Shown: piece after piece, positions 7,260 through 14,389 of the stretch
Numbering within the stretch: the first letter of the stretch is position 1
How the letters are laid out: every line of letters starts with the position of its first letter
Assembly (NCBI GenBank): GCA_030066245.1
Contig: JASJBY010000007.1
Span: 1 to 27,892, forward strand
Direction of reading: 5' to 3'
Source: Gammaproteobacteria bacterium
GTDB taxonomy: Bacteria > Pseudomonadota > Gammaproteobacteria > JAABTG01
Length of the DNA stretch: 27,892 bases
Made by a program: the position numbers and the translations under genes
Notes under the pieces: model-generated
Told to the model about the DNA's origin: nothing
Databases searched by the model: none
The model's input: only the letters and a program-made list of their open reading frames with translations

Positions 7260-9881
7260 CTACAGTTGACGGGCGACTTCAACCGTTTCGTACACCTCGA
7301 TGTGGTCGCCGACTTTGACGTCGTTGTAGTTCTTTACGCCGATTCCGCATTCCATCCCAGACTTGACATCGCTCACGTCATCCTTGTAACGGCGCAGGGA
7401 CTCGAGTTCCCCTTCGAAGATGACCACGTTGTCGCGCAGCACCCGTATGGGGTTGTGGCGACGGACAATACCCTCGGTCACCAGGCATCCCGCAATGGCA
7501 CCGAACTTCGGCGAGCGAAAGACGTCGCGTACCTCGGCCATGCCGATGATCTGCTCTTTGACCTCCGGTGCCAGCTTGCCGCTGATCGCCTTCTTCACCT
7601 CGTCGATCACGTCATAGATGACGCTGTAGTAGTGGATATCCACCTCTTCGGTCTCGATGAGGCGCCGCGCCGTGGCGTCCGCCCGGACGTTGAAGCCAAT
7701 GACAATCGCCTTTGAGGCGATGGCGAGGTTGACGTCGGTCTCGCTAATGCCGCCCACGCCGCTACCGACGATCTTGACCTGTACCTCGTCCGTCGACAGG
7801 CGAGTCAGGGCGTCGCGCAGAGCCTCCACCGAGCCTTGCACGTCGGCTTTCAGCACCAGATAGACTGCACTGACCTCGCTCTCAGCCATCTGAGAAAAGA
7901 CGTCCTCGAGCTTCGCATTCTGTTTCGCCAGTCGCATCTCTCGATACTTGCCCTGGCGGATCAAGGCGATTTCCCGCGCCTTGCGTTCATCGGCAACCAC
8001 CACTGCCTCGTCGCCGGCATTCGGCGTACCCGAGAGACCCAGTACCTCGACCGGAATCGATGGGCCCGCCTCCTCCACCGGGCTGCCTGTTTCGTCGAAC
8101 ATCTGCCGCACCTTGCCGAACTCCTGGCCGGTGAGCAGCACGTCGCCCTTGCGCAGCGTGCCTCCCTGCACCAGCATGGTGGCCACGGGGCCCCGTCCCT
8201 TGTCCAGGCGCGACTCGATGATGGCTCCGGTGGCGGCGCCCTCGGAGGCTGCTCGGAGCTCCAGAACCTCCGCCTGCAGCAGGATCGCATCGAGCAGTTC
8301 TTCCACGCCCTCGCCGGTCTTGGCCGAGACGTTGGCGAAAATCGTGTCGCCCCCCCATTCCTCCGGAATAACCTCGTGGTTGCTGAGCTCCTGCTTGACC
8401 CGGTCCGGGTCGGCGTCCGGTCTGTCCATCTTGTTCACTGCGATGATGAGCGGTACTTCGCCCGCCTTGGCATGCTGGACCGCTTCCACCGTCTGGGGCA
8501 TGACGCCATCGTCGGCGGCCACCACCAGCACGACGATGTCGGTGACCCGCGCGCCCCGCGCCCGCATGGCGGTGAAAGCGGCGTGACCCGGGGTATCCAG
8601 GAAGCTGATGGTGCCCTTGCTCGTCTCCACGTGGTAGGCGCCGATGTGCTGCGTGATGCCGCCGGCCTCTCCGGCAGCCACCTTGGTGCGGCGGATGAAG
8701 TCGAGCAGTGAGGTCTTGCCATGGTCCACGTGGCCCATGATGGTGACGACGGGCGGACGGGGGAGCTGCTCGTGATCTTCATCCGCGGCGTACAGGACTT
8801 CCTGCTCCAGGGCGTCCTCCTGCAGTAGCTTCGGCCGATGCCCCATTTCTTCTACAAGCAGGCTGGCGGTTTCCTGGTCCAGGACCTGGTTGATGGTCAC
8901 CATGCTGCCGAGATTCATCATGGTCTTGATGACCTCTGTCGCCTTGACGGACATCTTCTGGGCCAGCTCGGCGACGGTGATTTTTTCCGGGATGCTGACC
9001 TCGCGGACAATGGGTGCCGTTGGTCGCTCGAACCCGTGCTTGCCGGCGGACGGGGCCACCACGCCACGCCCTTTGGGCCGTTTTTTCCGCCGGCCACGCA
9101 TCTCCGAGGCAACGTGCAGCTCGGTGCGGCCGTACTTGGTTGCTTTCTCGGCCGCCTTGCGTTCCTTGGCGGCCGCGCGGTCCACCTTGTCCGGCGCGAG
9201 CTCCGCCGCCTGCTTTGCCTTGGCAGCTTCCTCGGCAACCCGTCGTGCCGCTTCTGCCTCTTCCGCCTGGCGCCTGGCGGTCTCTTCCGCCTGACGCTTG
9301 GCTTCCTCCTCCGCCTGGCGTTTGGCTTCCTCGGCGAGACGGGCCTGTTCCACTTTGCGTCGAACGGCCTCTTCTTCCTGCTCCTTGCGCCGCCGCGCTT
9401 CCTCCTCCTTGCGCTGCACCTCCTCGACCCGGAGTCGCTCGTCGATCTCGCCCTGTCGCCGCTTGGCCTCGTCCAGCAGAGCCTGCTTGGCCTCGTCCAT
9501 GCGGCGTTGGCGCTCGGTGTCGTTGACGGCGCGCTCCATTTCCTCCGCACCCCGCTTCACGTAGGTGCGGCGTTTGCGAACTTCGACAGTGACCGTCTTG
9601 CGGGTCGGGCTCACCCGGCCGCGCTTGTCAGCCTCCAACGCCAGCTCGCTGACCGTCTTGCGCTTCAGGGAGATTTTCTTGGGTGCCGCACTCCCTTCGC
9701 CGCCTGCCTTGCCGTGGCGCTGCCTGAGGTGCCGGAGCAACTGCATCTTCTCGTCGTCGCTGATCTGGTCGGCGACGTCTTTCTTCGCCAGTCCGGCCTC
9801 GGTAAGCTGAGCGAGGAGGCGCTCCACAGGAACACCGAGCACTTCGGCAAACTGTTTCACGGTCACGTTAGCCATTGCCAT
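7260..9881 (-). CDS. infB: Translation initiation factor IF-2
   Basis: Encodes 873 residues, the long gammaproteobacterial form. IF-2 is a GTPase that brings initiator fMet-tRNA to the 30S subunit and promotes 50S joining. The N-terminal IF2 domain (VTVKQFAEVLGVPVERLLAQ, about 5-24) is followed by a highly charged Lys/Arg/Glu/Ala-rich linker (about 100-250), a second N-terminal motif, the G domain with P-loop GHVDHGKT at 383-390, DTPGH and NKMD, and the C-terminal beta-barrel domains including the fMet-tRNA-binding C2. Two in-frame ATGs open the gene (MAMANV); the second matches the usual start better and the true one is not decided. It lies 12 bases after nusA. Its tRNA partner metY heads the same operon. 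Confidence 0.97.
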   Translation of the reverse strand: MAMANVTVKQFAEVLGVPVERLLAQLTEAGLAKKDVADQISDDEKMQLLRHLRQRHGKAGGEGSAAPKKISLKRKTVSELALEADKRGRVSPTRKTVTVEVRKRRTYVKRGAEEMERAVNDTERQRRMDEAKQALLDEAKRRQGEIDERLRVEEVQRKEEEARRRKEQEEEAVRRKVEQARLAEEAKRQAEEEAKRQAEETARRQAEEAEAARRVAEEAAKAKQAAELAPDKVDRAAAKERKAAEKATKYGRTELHVASEMRGRRKKRPKGRGVVAPSAGKHGFERPTAPIVREVSIPEKITVAELAQKMSVKATEVIKTMMNLGSMVTINQVLDQETASLLVEEMGHRPKLLQEDALEQEVLYAADEDHEQLPRPPVVTIMGHVDHGKTSLLDFIRRTKVAAGEAGGITQHIGAYHVETSKGTISFLDTPGHAAFTAMRARGARVTDIVVLVVAADDGVMPQTVEAVQHAKAGEVPLIIAVNKMDRPDADPDRVKQELSNHEVIPEEWGGDTIFANVSAKTGEGVEELLDAILLQAEVLELRAASEGAATGAIIESRLDKGRGPVATMLVQGGTLRKGDVLLTGQEFGKVRQMFDETGSPVEEAGPSIPVEVLGLSGTPNAGDEAVVVADERKAREIALIRQGKYREMRLAKQNAKLEDVFSQMAESEVSAVYLVLKADVQGSVEALRDALTRLSTDEVQVKIVGSGVGGISETDVNLAIASKAIVIGFNVRADATARRLIETEEVDIHYYSVIYDVIDEVKKAISGKLAPEVKEQIIGMAEVRDVFRSPKFGAIAGCLVTEGIVRRHNPIRVLRDNVVIFEGELESLRRYKDDVSDVKSGMECGIGVKNYNDVKVGDHIEVYETVEVARQL

Positions 9882-9893
9882 AATCCCGTTGCC

Positions 9894-11417
9894 TCAGCCC
9901 TCCTGTTCACTCTCGAACCACGAAGCGCGCGCGGCCATGATGAGCTCCGCAGCCAGTTCCTGGTCGATTCCCACCAACTCGACCAGCTCGTCGACCGACT
10001 GTTCCGCCAGTGCCTCTTTGTCCGTCACACCGTGACTCGCCAGAGTTTGAGCCAGCTCCGGCTCCATGCCTTCCACGGCCAGCAAATCGTCGGCCGGTTC
10101 GGCCTCACTTTCCTCGCTGGCTATGGCCCGGGTGAGCAGGACGTCCCGAGCCCGTGCGCGTAGCTCCTCGACGATGCTCTCGTCGAACTCCTCGATCTCG
10201 AGCATCTCCTTCGTGGGCAGGTACGCGATCTCTTCCACGCTGGAGAAGCCCTCCTGAACCAGAATGGAGGCCACCTCCTCGTCCACGTCGAGCTGCTCCA
10301 TGAACGCCTTCTGCAGAGTCTCCGCCTCCGTCTCGCTCTTCTCCTCCGCCTGGCTCTCGGTCATCACATTGAGTTCCCAGCCGGTCAGCTCGCTGGCGAG
10401 CCGCACGTTCTGGCCACCGCGGCCGATGGCCTGGGAGAGCTGCTCTTCCGACACGGCAACATCCATGGCCCTCGCGTCCTCGTCGACGACGATGGACACA
10501 ACATCCGCCGGCGACATGGCATTGACAACAAATCGAGCCGGATTCTCATCCCAGAGGATGATATCGACCCGCTCGCCGGCCAGCTCGTTGGACACGGCCT
10601 GGACTCTGGAGCCGCGCATGCCGACACAGGCTCCCACGGGGTCAATCCGTGCTTCGTTGGCCCGCACGGCGATTTTCGCCCGCGAACCTGGATCCCGGGC
10701 AGCTCCTTTGATGTCGATGAGGCCCTCGCCGATTTCCGGCACCTCAAGCTTGAACAGCTCTATGAGCAGCTCCGGTGCCGTCCGGCTGATAAACAGCTGC
10801 GGCCCGCGCGGCTCGGAACGGACGTCTCGCAGATAGCCCCGCAGGCGGTCGCCCGGTCGCACTGCTTCGCGGGGAATGAGCTCCTCTTTGAGAATGGCGG
10901 CTTCGGCGTTGCCGCCCAGGTCCAGAATCACGTTGCCCCTTTCCAGACGCTTGACCACTCCCGACGTCAGTTCCCCCTGTCTGTCCTGGTAGGCTTCGAC
11001 GATCTGTGCTCGCTCAGCTTCCCTGACTTTCTGAACGATGACCTGCTTCGCCGTCTGAGCGGCGATCCGCCCGAAGGACACGGATTCCATGGGTTCCTCG
11101 ATGTAGTCCCCCAGGGCAAGTCCGGCATCCTGTTTGCCGGCCTCGGACAGCCGTATGTGCCGCTGGGGCGAGAACTCGAACTCCTCCGCGTCTTCAATCA
11201 GCTCTTCGTCCCCCTCGTCGGGAACCACCTGCCAGCGCCTGAAGGTGCTGTACTCTCCGCTCTCTCGGTCGATGCTGACGCGGGCCTCGATTTCGCCGCC
11301 ATGCTTTTTCTTGGTGGCAGTCGCCAGCGCGGCTTCGATAGCCTCGAATATGATCTCCTGGCCCACACCTTTCTCGTTCGAGACGGCGTCCACCACCATC
11401 AGTATTTCTTTACTCAT
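9894..11417 (-). CDS. nusA: Transcription termination/antitermination factor NusA
   Basis: Encodes 507 residues, slightly longer than the E. coli protein. NusA binds RNA polymerase and nascent RNA, enhancing pausing and intrinsic termination and taking part in antitermination of rRNA operons. Order: the N-terminal polymerase-binding domain (about 1-130, starting KEILMVVDAVSNEKGVGQEI), an S1 domain (about 135-200, SGVVKRLERGNVILDLGGN), KH1 and KH2 (about 230-345, with GACVGMRGSRVQAVSNELAG and IGRGGQNVRLASELTGWEL), and two acidic helix-hairpin-helix repeats in the last 150 residues. It starts 12 bases after rimP. Because two strong terminators precede rimP, NusA may autoregulate its own transcript through them, as proposed in E. 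coli; that is inference. Confidence 0.97.
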   Translation of the reverse strand: MSKEILMVVDAVSNEKGVGQEIIFEAIEAALATATKKKHGGEIEARVSIDRESGEYSTFRRWQVVPDEGDEELIEDAEEFEFSPQRHIRLSEAGKQDAGLALGDYIEEPMESVSFGRIAAQTAKQVIVQKVREAERAQIVEAYQDRQGELTSGVVKRLERGNVILDLGGNAEAAILKEELIPREAVRPGDRLRGYLRDVRSEPRGPQLFISRTAPELLIELFKLEVPEIGEGLIDIKGAARDPGSRAKIAVRANEARIDPVGACVGMRGSRVQAVSNELAGERVDIILWDENPARFVVNAMSPADVVSIVVDEDARAMDVAVSEEQLSQAIGRGGQNVRLASELTGWELNVMTESQAEEKSETEAETLQKAFMEQLDVDEEVASILVQEGFSSVEEIAYLPTKEMLEIEEFDESIVEELRARARDVLLTRAIASEESEAEPADDLLAVEGMEPELAQTLASHGVTDKEALAEQSVDELVELVGIDQELAAELIMAARASWFESEQEG

Positions 11418-11429
11418 GCCACGGCCCCA

Positions 11430-11900
11430 TCATCGCTTCCGAAAGTCAAGCTCCGGAATCAGTTGCGCCTTGCCGATCGCCTCCAGCGGCAGCCGGATCT
11501 CCGCACCCTCTTCGACAACCACGACTTCCCCGTTCGTGAAGCCTTTAAGTACGCCAGTCACGTTACGCCTCCCGTCCACGGGCACAGCCAGCTTGACCCG
11601 CACCCGTTCTCCGGCGAAGCGCTGAAAATGCGCAGCCGTAAACAGTGGCCGCTCAACGCCCGGAGAGGACACTTCCAGTGTGTATGCCTGTCGGATAGGA
11701 TTCTCGACTTCCAGCACGCCACTGATCTGATGACTCACCCGCTCGCAATCCTCAAGTGTGATGCCGTTGGGGCTGTCTATATACACTCTCACCAGGGCTC
11801 CCCTGCGCCCGGGCAGATACTCGATGCCGACAAGCTCGTAACCCAGGGCCGTCACCGACGGCTCGATTAGCGCCTGCAGTCGCTCATGCCGGTGACCCAT
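11430..11900 (-). CDS. rimP: Ribosome maturation factor RimP
   Basis: Encodes 156 residues. RimP binds the 30S subunit and helps early maturation of its head region. The frame stays open upstream through the initiator tRNA to 12110, but that part would code through a tRNA and two terminators. The ATG at 11900, opening MGHRHERLQALIEPSVTALG, is the real start, with GGGAAG just upstream. The family segments GYELVGIEYLPGRRGALVRV and ITLEDCERVSHQISGVLEVE then VSSPGVERPLFTAAHFQRF are intact. It is the first protein gene of the operon after metY and overlaps the functional space of the second terminator, whose T-tract ends about nine bases before its start codon. Confidence 0.96.
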   Translation of the reverse strand: MGHRHERLQALIEPSVTALGYELVGIEYLPGRRGALVRVYIDSPNGITLEDCERVSHQISGVLEVENPIRQAYTLEVSSPGVERPLFTAAHFQRFAGERVRVKLAVPVDGRRNVTGVLKGFTNGEVVVVEEGAEIRLPLEAIGKAQLIPELDFRKR

Positions 11901-11907
11901 CGGCTTC

Positions 11908-11936
11908 CCAAAACAAAAAGTGGGCTCGAGGCCCAC
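11908..11936 (-). terminator. Second terminator/attenuator before rimP (T2)
   Basis: On the minus strand, GTGGGC-CTCGA-GCCCAC is followed by TTTTTGTTT. The 6-bp GC-rich stem and T-tract make a good intrinsic terminator. It ends just ahead of the rimP ribosome-binding site, so only transcripts that read through it make the operon mRNA. Its stem could also affect translation of rimP. Confidence 0.85.
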
Positions 11937-11995
11937 CTTGCCAAACAGCGCGTGGTTGGCGGCGCCGCTGCGTTTCGGGTAGCGGTCGCCTGGCC

Positions 11996-12018
11996 AAAAA
12001 AAACCCCGGATTACGGGG
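11996..12018 (-). terminator. First terminator after metY (T1)
   Basis: On the minus strand, CCCCG-TAATC-CGGGG is followed by eight uninterrupted T residues (12003-11996). It begins 15 bases after the CCA end of the initiator tRNA and should release a short metY precursor, with a fraction reading on to rimP. E. coli has the same arrangement of tandem terminators between metY and rimP. Confidence 0.9.
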
Positions 12019-12032
12019 CCTCGCTGACAACC

Positions 12033-12109
12033 TGGTAGCGGGGGCAGGATTTGAACCTGCGACCTTCGGGTTATGAGCCCGACGAGCTGCCAGACTGCTC
12101 CACCCCGCA
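12033..12109 (-). tRNA. metY: Initiator tRNA-fMet (CAU)
   Basis: A 77-base tRNA including encoded CCA (12035-12033). The anticodon loop CTCATAA is held by a stem with three consecutive G:C pairs (GGG/CCC), the signature of initiator tRNAs needed for the P site, and the D stem GAGC/GCTC and T-loop GTTCAAATC are intact. The first base is T (12109) and base 72 is T (12037), so 1:72 is an unpaired U:U rather than the usual C:A of E. coli; either way the end is unpaired, which formylase requires and which keeps the tRNA from EF-Tu. It heads the rimP-nusA-infB operon, the standard gammaproteobacterial position. Confidence 0.96.
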
Positions 12110-12122
12110 ATTGCTGGTGCGC

Positions 12123-12151
12123 ATGATAAGCCTTGAATCGCGGATTTTCAA
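12123..12151 (-). promoter_or_regulatory. Sigma-70 promoter of the metY operon
   Basis: On the minus strand TTGAAA (-35, 12151-12146) and TATCAT (-10, 12128-12123) are separated by exactly 17 bases. The predicted start is near 12116, seven bases before the mature tRNA end. The bases after the -10 are GCGCACC, a GC-rich discriminator typical of promoters under stringent control. Confidence 0.85.
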
Positions 12152-12160
12152 CCTGGAATT

Positions 12161-12180
12161 GCCCCCTGGCGGGGCGTTTT
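12161..12180 (+). terminator. Possible plus-strand terminator hairpin
   Basis: GCCCC-CTGGC-GGGGC followed by GTTTT on the plus strand has the form of a short intrinsic terminator. No plus-strand gene ends just before it. It lies immediately upstream of the metY promoter and might protect against antisense transcription or be a leftover of a lost gene. Confidence 0.35.
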
Positions 12181-12260
12181 CAGGTGTCCATACGGTCGCG
12201 TGGGCAAGCCCTTGCGGCCGGCCCTGAAGCGGGTCGAGGGCGAGGCCGCGGCGGGAAGCC

Positions 12261-12506
12261 TAGCCCGGATTTCTCACCGGGATTCGGAATTTTGGGTCGC
12301 TCTGGCAAAGCAGATTGGCCGATCGCCCGCAGAGGCATAGCTGTAGCTATGTCTCAAGGGGGATCGGTCAAGATGCATAGCCAGAGTGGGCCAAGAACCG
12401 AATAGGACAGGCTGGTCACAAGGAAGGCGGGCTCGGTGAAGCCAATGTGCTGAGTTTGCCAACATAGTCTGCGATCCGAGGTCCGCCTGGTGAGAAATCC
12501 GGGCTA
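12261..12506 (-). mobile_element. 246-bp inverted-terminal-repeat element, copy A
   Basis: Bounded by TAGCCCGGATTTCTCACC at the left and its exact reverse complement at the right (one mismatch if extended to 21 bases). It is about 80-85 percent identical by eye to copy B in inverted orientation, with the same length of 246 bp and no indels. Inside is a perfect palindrome, CATAGCT-GT-AGCTATG. Both ends abut CTAG, which could be a 4-bp target duplication or part of the terminal repeat. No transposase is encoded, so it looks like a MITE that would be moved in trans. It separates the metY operon from the ligase gene. A 63-codon frame runs inside it at 12274-12465. Confidence 0.85.
12274..12465 (-). 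other. 63-codon frame inside repeat copy A
   Basis: A frame of 63 codons starting MLANSAHW and ending CFARATQNSESR, entirely inside the element and ending in its terminal repeat. The same frame, with the motif SYSYASAGDRP, exists in copy B (18599-18790) without any indel, and its 5' part in copy C. No family is recognised. It is probably a by-product of the element's palindromes rather than a gene, and is listed because automatic annotation would likely call it. Confidence 0.5.
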
Positions 12507-12701
12507 GAGACCCGGTAACGATGCATTTCGTCACAAGGGCCCATGCTAACAGGGAACCGATGGCAATGCGCCTCTGCTCAGGGAACTGCGCCCACCCGCC
12601 GGGCTCTGACCTCACGGCCGCTGCAACAACACGTTACGAGCCTTCGAGCTTGGCCCTTGGGGATGGCGAGCGACGTAACGCGGACATAGACGGATCTGCC
12701 C
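12507..12701. other. Spacer between repeat copy A and the ligase gene
   Basis: No gene is supported here. The stretch must carry any promoter of the DNA ligase, but no convincing -35/-10 pair was found, and there is no strong ribosome-binding site close to the ligase ATG. Confidence 0.4.
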
Positions 12702-14261
12702 ATGCTGTTTTCGGTAATCGTCGACACCTCGGCCGACGTGGCACAGACACGCAGCCGAAAGGCAAAGACCAGGTGTCTGGCCGCGTGTCTGCGCCAGTTA
12801 CCCCGGGCCGAGCTGGGCATCGGCACCGCCTATCTCGCCGGACACCTTCCTCAGGGTCGCATCGGCATCGGCCCGAGCACCGTAGCTCAGAGCCTGCCCG
12901 ACACCGCGGCGCCGACGCCCCAGCTGTCCCTCGCCCATGTGCACCAGGCTCTGGACCAGATAGCCCAGACAACTGGCTCCGGCTCCGCGGCTCGGCGAAT
13001 GCACCTCCTGAAGCAATTGCTGGCCCAGGCCACCCGCGTGGAGCAGGAGTTCCTGGTGAAGCTGCTCATGGGTGAACTTCGCCAGGGCGCATTGGAAGGT
13101 CTGATGGCGGAGGCCATTGCCGAGGCGGCGGGCGTCCCGGCGCCCGCCGTTCGGAGAGCCTGGATGCTCGCCGACGATCCCGGCGCCGTCGCTACAGCGG
13201 CGCTTGATCATGGTGTAGCCGGGTTGAGCCGATTCCGCTTGACGGTCCTCAGACCCGTGCAGCCCATGCTGGCCCAATCCGCCAATGACGTGGCGGACGC
13301 CTTGGCGCTGCTCGCTGACGAAGCGGCGCTGGAGTACAAGCTGGACGGCGCCCGGGTACAGGTGCATAAGTCCGGCGACACGGTCCGCGTCTTCACCCGT
13401 CGGCTCAACGAAGTGACCGCAGCAGTCCCCGAGGTGGTGGACGCGGTCCGGAATCTTCGCGCAAACAGCCTGATCCTCGACGGAGAGGTCCTGGCGCTTC
13501 GCCCCGATGGAATGCCCCATCCTTTCCAGAACACCATGCGCCGTTTCGGCAGAAAAGCCGATGTGGAAGCGCTGCGTCGAGACCTTCCCTTGAAGGCGCT
13601 GTTCTTCGACTGTTTGCACCTGGACGGTCAGGATCTGATTGACCTGCCGGCCAGGGCCCGATTCGAAGCCCTGGGCGATGCCGTTGACGACGGTCAACTC
13701 GTGCCGAGACTGGTTACCCGTGAGGTGGACAAAGCCCAGAGCTTCATGGGCGAATCTCTGCGCCAGGGACACGAAGGCGTGATGGCAAAGGCACTGGACA
13801 CGCCCTATCAGGCGGGGAGTCGCGGCAGCGACTGGCTCAAGGTGAAGCGCAGCCATACCCTTGACCTGGTGGTATTGGCTGCCGAGTGGGGCAGCGGACG
13901 CCGCAGCGGATGGCTCAGCAACCTTCATCTCGGTGCTCGCGATACGTCGTCGGGCGGCTTTGTGATGCTGGGCAAGACCTTCAAGGGGATGACCGACAAG
14001 ATGCTGGCCTGGCAAACGGAACATCTGCAGACGCTCATGACGACACAGGACGGCATCACGGCCGCCGTGCGCCCGGAGCTGGTCGTGGAGATCGCCTTCA
14101 ATGACATCCAGGCAAGCCCTCGCTACCCGGGCGGTCTTGCGCTGCGCTTCGCCCGCGTGAAGAGATACCGCCCTGACAAGAGTCCCACGGAGGCGGATAC
14201 CATGGACACGATACGGGCGATCTATGCGCAGCAGTTCGCTGCTGGTGACGCGGAAGCCTGA
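12702..14261 (+). CDS. ATP-dependent DNA ligase (LigB-like)
   Basis: Encodes 519 residues. It seals nicks in duplex DNA through an AMP-lysine intermediate. An all-helical DNA-binding domain (about 1-185, with YLAGHLPQGRIGIG and FLVKLLMGELRQGALEGL) precedes the adenylation domain: motif I KLDGAR with nucleophile Lys213, LDGEVLALRPDG (259-270), FFDCLHLDG (301-309), HEGVMAK (357-363) and DWLKVKR (377-383). The OB domain ends with motif VI RFARVKRYRPDK (482-493). All catalytic motifs are intact. The layout matches the archaeal-like/mycobacterial LigB group rather than the short periplasmic-type ligases or LigD. It supplements the NAD-dependent LigA that bacteria need, and has no Ku, helicase or exonuclease partner nearby. 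Its start has no strong ribosome-binding site but fits the family N-terminus. Confidence 0.93.
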   Translation: MLFSVIVDTSADVAQTRSRKAKTRCLAACLRQLPRAELGIGTAYLAGHLPQGRIGIGPSTVAQSLPDTAAPTPQLSLAHVHQALDQIAQTTGSGSAARRMHLLKQLLAQATRVEQEFLVKLLMGELRQGALEGLMAEAIAEAAGVPAPAVRRAWMLADDPGAVATAALDHGVAGLSRFRLTVLRPVQPMLAQSANDVADALALLADEAALEYKLDGARVQVHKSGDTVRVFTRRLNEVTAAVPEVVDAVRNLRANSLILDGEVLALRPDGMPHPFQNTMRRFGRKADVEALRRDLPLKALFFDCLHLDGQDLIDLPARARFEALGDAVDDGQLVPRLVTREVDKAQSFMGESLRQGHEGVMAKALDTPYQAGSRGSDWLKVKRSHTLDLVVLAAEWGSGRRSGWLSNLHLGARDTSSGGFVMLGKTFKGMTDKMLAWQTEHLQTLMTTQDGITAAVRPELVVEIAFNDIQASPRYPGGLALRFARVKRYRPDKSPTEADTMDTIRAIYAQQFAAGDAEA

Positions 14262-14389
14262 GTCCCGCTGATGCCGGGTAGGTGCGGGGCCCTGCCTCGA
14301 CGCCGTGAAAACCACTCTCCGATGCGTTAGAGTCGGAGGTTTAGCCTTACGCTGCCCTGCTGCCCGGAAGTCTGTCCCGAAAAGCACCC

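Noticed and set aside
9180..9560. Long open frames on both strands and a Ser/Arg/Pro-rich repeat across the infB linker
   Set aside because: They are shadows of the charged, low-complexity IF-2 linker, not separate genes or a DNA repeat of their own.
11901..12110. An upstream extension of rimP to 12110
   Set aside because: This part codes through the initiator tRNA and two intrinsic terminators; the ATG at 11900 matches the RimP family start.
12133..12405. A 90-codon plus-strand frame between metY and repeat copy A
   Set aside because: It runs from the metY promoter into the repeat, has Arg/Gly-rich composition and no ribosome-binding site.
14317..14338. Terminator after the ligase gene (CTCCGA-N10-TCGGAG)
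   Set aside because: A weak 6-bp stem with a 10-base loop and no T-tract.
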